From Chloroflexota bacterium (lineage in GTDB: Bacteria > Chloroflexota > Ktedonobacteria > Ktedonobacterales > Ktedonobacteraceae), in the NCBI GenBank assembly GCA_027316975.1, contig DAHVFL010000162.1:1-9352 (forward strand): 9,352 bases of DNA. Reading direction: 5' to 3'. The translations under genes were made by a program, and so were the position numbers. Position 1 is the first letter of the stretch. Each line of letters opens with the position of its first letter. Below are positions 7,501 through 9,352 of the stretch, piece by piece. Under the pieces are notes generated by a model that did not search any database, had not been told where the DNA came from, and was given only the letters and a program-made list of their open reading frames with translations.

Positions 7501-7735
7501 AACGGTCAATATCCCCGCTATGAGCGTGTCACAGGTCAACGCCAACAATTTCCTCTTCGTTCCCGCCAACTCGCAGGGCGCGTTGCCCGAAGACACCTCC
7601 ATCGTCGTGCAATCGCTGCCCACCAACGGCGGCACCGGCCCCACGCTGCCCGTTGTGGCCGAGCGCGGTCTGTACTTCAACTTCCTGGGAACAACGCCTG
7701 GCGCAACGAGCGTTATCGGCTATAGCGGGAGATAG
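4502..7735 (+). CDS. Secreted S53 (sedolisin/kumamolisin-type) peptidase with four C-terminal repeats
   Basis: This is a 1077-aa exported serine-carboxyl endopeptidase, likely degrading protein outside the cell at acid pH, as known for the family. Residues 1-32 are a signal peptide (hydrophobic 7-30, ending TFAS). Residues about 55-190 are the pro-kumamolisin activation domain (SMSINLSLRN...PGSYLYHRYLRPSQFAALYG). The S53 catalytic domain spans about 215-600 and has Glu296 and Asp300 in LEVELD, the oxyanion Asp380 in ASGDNG, and nucleophile Ser518 in GGTSAAAP. A calcium site is suggested by DVTSG (Asp566) and GYDMTTGIG (Gly580, Asp582). All key residues are present. Residues 614-725, 726-835, 836-955 and 956-1077 are four diverged repeats (W/Y-x-x-A-x-G start; P-I/V-V-x-E-R near the end) resembling the DUF5719-type beta module, perhaps for surface or substrate binding. 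The family is usually 400-600 aa, so the tail doubles the length. GGGGGA (4491-4496) precedes the ATG by 5 nt. Confidence 0.95.
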   Translation: MQRSRWFMGIMLISIVLSLVGPLFLSHLTFASPPATSAEIAAVSPLVARSQALGNVDPQLPLSMSINLSLRNASELKQYMQGVYTPGSYLYHRYLRPSQFAALYGPTAQDVQQVTDFLRAQGLTVTRASAGQQLIDFSGTVAQAQQAFAVQIRSYRSRQGRVFYANSSAPRVPLALRPLIVNINGLNNAVVRTHPPLSPKPVEGARSPRTISCPGPGSNALQYLTPAQFASAYNYTGAYNAGLRGEGQSIALFELDTYTPSDISNFQSCYDANSPTRINTVLIDGGPPAQTSGGLEVELDIQIELGMLRNLTNLFVYEAPNTDTGYNDEWAQILADDVPIVSDSWGACEPNLSGTNVLVEQQYFIQAALQGQSLLAASGDNGANDCGDGTPNVDDPASNPYMTGVGGTRLTINSNGSYNSESTWSDSASATGSGGGISTLWGMPPSSTTSLPYSQSGPGVISSYSSGTPCRAAAGQYCREVPDIAMNADPAVGYLVYCTIVVASCSPSSPFVRVGGTSAAAPMWAAIVALTNQYALAQGGNNLGFLNPLLYTLLNSSTLYARAFHDVTSGSNLVYPATSGYDMTTGIGTANAYGFVIAAVSLPQSRAVPASTRWYMAEGHVGNRFQEWLTLENPSISSIARVTVNYLLRGKGPFSQSLTLNPSTRSTINVNDALRVNSNSSVGQDVSLYITSDIPIVAERPIYFTFLGNTPGGSDIIGQTQTAMSFTFANGETLPGFYTFITALNPIGQPAATVTVSYFSGGALIGQSSMTIPAGQRNTLVANNTLGTGKSFYIQVDSNQPVVVERPMYFRTAVAGVGNVVQGGSSVQGVTPTTSWYYAGGNTGSPNAPSQENLVLANPDVNSSGTPAAVTITYALPGGVTRNVNVSVPAKSQLVENVNTDVGASSLVAMKVVSTNGIPIASERQQFFSNPSLVPVPTGVDVVGVTPGSSSLPAVYSFAEGHLGNNFAETITLFNPNNMPASAAVTFFVTRGGTRFLSQVTVNIPAMSVSQVNANNFLFVPANSQGALPEDTSIVVQSLPTNGGTGPTLPVVAERGLYFNFLGTTPGATSVIGYSGR

Positions 7736-7746
7736 TTACCTGATGA

Positions 7747-7777
7747 GGCGAGCAGAGAAATCTGCTCGCCCTTTCTC
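7747..7777 (+). terminator. Hairpin terminator after the S53 peptidase gene
   Basis: GGCGAGCAGA-GAAA-TCTGCTCGCC (7747-7770) is a perfect 10-bp stem with a GNRA-like tetraloop, 11 nt after the stop codon, followed by CTTTCTC. The T-run is interrupted, but position and stem strength fit an intrinsic terminator. It lies between convergent genes, so the same stem may also serve the minus-strand gene ending at 7853. Confidence 0.7.
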
Positions 7778-7852
7778 AAATAAAGAAAGGACTGATCGTT
7801 TTTCTTTCCTTCATAAGACCTTAACTGTATAACTATCTACCATTCTGCTCCG

Positions 7853-8131
7853 CTAAGCCTCGATCTCCTGCATCGAAACCTGACACGCTGCAAGCATAGC
7901 CTTTGCCCCTGCCATATAAATGTCGTCTCTTCTCCACACCGGCCCTCTATCATCCAACTCTTGTGATAGGTCAACGAGCGTCACCAGTTCTGCCAGCAGC
8001 ACTTCCCGTGCAGCTTGTAACACTGAATCATTTGTATCGCACCCCTGCTGTTTCAACTCAAGGTAGCGTCGGGCTATCTGTGCTGCTCGTCCCCATGATT
8101 GCATATGACGTTTCTGGAGATCATCTGCCAT
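7853..8131 (-). CDS. Small protein of unknown function (92 aa)
   Basis: I do not recognise this family. The 92-aa product (MADDLQKRHMQSWGRAAQIA..., ending SMQEIEA) appears cytosolic and mostly helical, with heptad-like stretches (RRYLELKQQG, SVLQAAREVLLAELVTLVDL) and no signal peptide or membrane segment. It is supported by a Shine-Dalgarno (GAAGGGA, 8 nt before ATG 8131) and a predicted promoter upstream with a perfect TATAAT. It is divergent from a Cro/C1-type regulator; control by that protein is possible but not shown. An overlapping plus-strand reading frame (7903-8187) has an unnatural composition and no ribosome site. Confidence 0.7.
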   Translation of the reverse strand: MADDLQKRHMQSWGRAAQIARRYLELKQQGCDTNDSVLQAAREVLLAELVTLVDLSQELDDRGPVWRRDDIYMAGAKAMLAACQVSMQEIEA

Positions 8132-8180
8132 TCAAGTTTCCCTTCTCAGACACCGATAGTTGTTATAGGCGACTATTTGG

Positions 8181-8209
8181 ATTATAAACCACAGGAAATA
8201 AGCTAGTAA
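8181..8209 (-). promoter_or_regulatory. Predicted promoter of the 92-aa gene
   Basis: On the minus strand a perfect TATAAT (8181-8186) is preceded at 17 nt by a weak -35, TTACTA (8204-8209). Transcription would start near 8174, giving a leader of about 43 nt before ATG 8131. Confidence 0.5.
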
Positions 8210-8213
8210 CTAG

Positions 8214-8238
8214 GCGTAGTGTAATACTACGATTACGC
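8214..8238. promoter_or_regulatory. Nested palindrome between divergent genes, candidate operator
   Basis: CGTAGT-GTAAT-ACTACG (8215-8231) is an inverted repeat with 6-bp arms. Overlapping it, GTAAT (8221-8225) pairs with ATTAC (8232-8236), and GCGTA (8214-8218) with TACGC (8234-8238). It lies just upstream of the -35 of the 92-aa gene and about 75-100 bp before the HTH gene, a usual place for an operator of a divergently encoded regulator. Confidence 0.4.
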
Positions 8239-8313
8239 TCCTGCTATTGTCAAGCCCTCGGTTCTGCTACACTCAGGTATACAAGGTATGCAAGAAGGGG
8301 AAAAATACGCGGT

Positions 8314-8538
8314 ATGGCGACACGGCTAAAAATCAAGGAATTTGCGCAGGCACGTGGTCTAAGTCAGCGCAAGCTGTTCTTCAAGTCCGAAGTTGATAAC
8401 AAGACCATTAGCCGCATTTTCAATGATCCCTACGCTGTCGTGACCACTGAAACGCTGGATAAGCTGGCGCGCGCGCTGAATGTGGATGTGTCGTTGTTGG
8501 TGGAGAGCGATCCGGCGCTGCCTAAGTCGCTCGAATAG
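8314..8538 (+). CDS. Cro/C1-type (XRE) helix-turn-helix regulator, 74 aa
   Basis: The 74-aa protein is a single HTH domain (HTH_26/Cro-C1 type) without a sensor domain. Residues 5-65 carry the five-helix pattern: IKEFAQARGLSQRKLFFKSE, then VDNKTISRIFNDP as the recognition helix region, then TTETLDKLARALNVDVSLLV, the usual closing helices. It should bind DNA as a dimer. A GAAGGGG (8294-8300) lies 13 nt before the ATG, longer than ideal. Upstream promoter elements are weak (TTGTCA at 8247-8252, no good -10). Such small regulators occur in chromosomes, phages and toxin-antitoxin modules. Here its partner is divergent and not co-transcribed, so I do not call a toxin-antitoxin pair. Confidence 0.85.
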   Translation: MATRLKIKEFAQARGLSQRKLFFKSEVDNKTISRIFNDPYAVVTTETLDKLARALNVDVSLLVESDPALPKSLE

Positions 8539-8566
8539 ATGGAGGTCCCCCATAGCAATTTGGGGA

Positions 8567-8671
8567 AACGAGGGCGGCGCAAGCGCCCCTACATTCTCGC
8601 GTCAAAGTCTCCTGGATGTAGGGGCGGGGGTTGCGGAGAGGATGGGTGGGGGCGCTTGCGCCGCCCTCGTT
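8567..8671. repeat. Inverted pair of REP-like GGGCGGCGC-AA-GCGCCCC repeats between convergent genes
   Basis: The 23-bp unit AACGAGGGCGGCGCAAGCGC+CCC (8567-8589) is exactly inverted at 8649-8671. An inner pair, CGCCCCTACAT (8584-8594) with ATGTAGGGGCG (8616-8626), offers an alternative fold. On the minus strand the left copy reads GTAG followed by GGGCGC-TT-GCGCC, the same foot-plus-hairpin plan as the other repeats here. It lies between the HTH gene (ends 8538) and the HIT gene (ends 8734, opposite strand), where it could act as a bidirectional transcription stop. Nothing coding is credible in 8539-8733. Confidence 0.7.
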
Positions 8672-8733
8672 CCCATCTTCCATCACAATACTTGCCCCGG
8701 CCATGCTAGCTCCCATGATGGTATAATTTCACC

Positions 8734-9180
8734 TTACACCAACTCAAATTTCGCCCTAAACTCCTCGCAAAACGCCCGAATCGTATCGGGCGGCACAGCG
8801 CGAGCTTCAGTAACTTTCATCATCTTAAAAATTGCTGGCCCTTTAAACCTTGCTGGCAAATCCCCTGGCTTTGGCACAAAGTGAATGTGGATGTGGCTGA
8901 ATCCTGGAGCTTCGGCAAAGAGCATCATGTACTCTTTCTCAACGCGAGTATCCTGGCGCATGACCTGGGCCAGTTTGTATTGAATCTCGGCCAGTTCGGC
9001 GAATTCTGCGCGGCTCAATTCGTGCAGGGCTTCGGCGTGTCTTTTCAGAACAATCACCAGCCAGCCCAGGTGCGAGGTTGGGTAGGCGTGATCGACGAGC
9101 CAGTACGCGCCCTCGTGAATGAATGGGCCGGGCGAGATGCGCTTCTCACCGGAGAGCGAGCGACATGATAGGCATTCCAT
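8734..9180 (-). CDS. HIT-family (histidine triad) protein
   Basis: This is a 148-aa cytosolic protein. The histidine triad is intact: SHIHIHFVPKPGD has His96, His98 and His100 in the HxHxHxx order, the nucleotide-binding and catalytic loop of HIT hydrolases/transferases acting on nucleotide phosphoramidates, dinucleoside polyphosphates or related substrates. The N-terminus has Cys3-x-x-Cys6 (MECLSCRSLSG), similar to HIT proteins with an N-terminal CxxC. The middle has the expected helix (LSRAEFAELAEIQYKLAQVM). ATG 9180 is preferred over an upstream in-frame TTG (9207) because AGGGGA (9189-9194) stands 8 nt before it and the homologous fold begins there. The exact substrate cannot be assigned. 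The 44-bp repeat array lies only 38 bp upstream. Confidence 0.9.
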   Translation of the reverse strand: MECLSCRSLSGEKRISPGPFIHEGAYWLVDHAYPTSHLGWLVIVLKRHAEALHELSRAEFAELAEIQYKLAQVMRQDTRVEKEYMMLFAEAPGFSHIHIHFVPKPGDLPARFKGPAIFKMMKVTEARAVPPDTIRAFCEEFRAKFELV

Positions 9181-9188
9181 CGTCTGTT

Positions 9189-9194
9189 TCCCCT
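9189..9194 (-). promoter_or_regulatory. Ribosome binding site of the HIT gene
   Basis: AGGGGA on the minus strand, 8 nt before ATG 9180, selects that start over the in-frame TTG at 9207, which has no comparable site before it. Confidence 0.55.
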
Positions 9195-9218
9195 GATAGC
9201 TCTCCAACCTTGCGGATG

Positions 9219-9352
9219 CCTGTAGGGACGCGATTCATCGCGTCCGCCTCAGAGCGTCCCTGCCTGTAGGGACGCGATTCATCGCGTCCGCCTCAGAGCG
9301 TCCCTGCCTGTAGGGACGCGATTCATCGCGTCCGCCTCAGAGCGTCCCTGCC
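9219..9352. repeat. Tandem array of identical 44-bp units, at least three copies
   Basis: Units start at 9219, 9263 and 9307 and are identical over 44 bp; the last two bases begin a fourth copy, so the array continues past the window. Each unit holds GTAG followed by the hairpin GGACGCGAT-TC-ATCGCGTCC, then GCCTCAGA and GCGTCCCTG. GCGTCCC can also pair with GGGACGC at the hairpin foot, giving two alternative folds. There is no spacer diversity, so it is a minisatellite-like array, not a CRISPR. Confidence 0.9.

Noticed and set aside
7903..8187. 94-aa plus-strand frame opposite the 92-aa gene
   Set aside because: The minus-strand gene has a better promoter, ribosome site and protein-like composition.
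7853..8538. Toxin-antitoxin module (92-aa protein with XRE regulator)
   Set aside because: The genes are divergent, not an overlapping operon, and the 92-aa protein shows no toxin motif.
8480..8884. Frames of 134 aa (plus) and 64 aa (minus, 8522-8716) across the REP pair
   Set aside because: They translate the inverted repeat and overlap the HTH and HIT genes in other frames; the same repeat-derived peptide (GNEGGASAPT) appears on both strands.
9219..9352. CRISPR array
   Set aside because: All 44-bp units are identical and adjacent; there are no unique spacers and no cas genes.

Overview
The window has moderately high GC content and looks like a chromosomal segment of a soil bacterium. My best guess is the Chloroflexota, class Ktedonobacteria. 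This is inferred from the combination of a secreted sedolisin carrying WYxAEG-type C-terminal repeats, a Gmad2-like lipoprotein, and many short hairpin repeats of the GTAGGG...(GC-rich palindrome) type. No rRNA, tRNA or phylogenetic marker gene is present to confirm it.

Layout. 1-547 (minus) is the N-terminal half of an APC-family amino acid permease that runs off the left edge. It is divergent from a ROK-family transcriptional regulator (789-2021, plus). The intergenic gap holds a good promoter for each gene, each with a palindrome in operator position. Next on the plus strand are a stand-alone ChrB C-terminal-domain (chromate resistance type) protein (2103-2603) and a lipoprotein with a C-terminal Gmad2-like Ig fold (2715-3878). 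A non-coding stretch of about 620 bp (3879-4501) is packed with inverted repeats: a GCGACC hairpin, a MITE-like element, a GGGCGGGGCTT pair and a perfect 72-bp palindromic pair. It leads into a large secreted S53 peptidase (4502-7735) with signal peptide, pro-domain, catalytic domain and four C-terminal beta-rich repeats, closed by a hairpin terminator.

The right part holds a 92-aa protein of unknown function (7853-8131, minus) divergent from a 74-aa Cro/C1-type HTH regulator (8314-8538, plus), with a nested palindrome between them. A REP-type inverted pair (8567-8671) sits between the HTH gene and a convergent HIT-family protein (8734-9180, minus). The window ends in an array of three identical 44-bp units (9219-9352, continuing past the edge) directly upstream of the HIT gene.

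How it fits together: the window is a set of short independent transcription units (solute uptake with a probable local regulator, a metal-stress type protein, envelope lipoprotein, extracellular protein degradation), not one pathway. The most notable non-coding signal is that several sequence-distinct hairpin repeats share a GTAG or GTAGGG foot, the layout known for REP elements mobilised by RAYT (TnpA-REP) transposases; no such transposase lies in the window. I do not see a defence system, CRISPR, phage or biosynthetic cluster.
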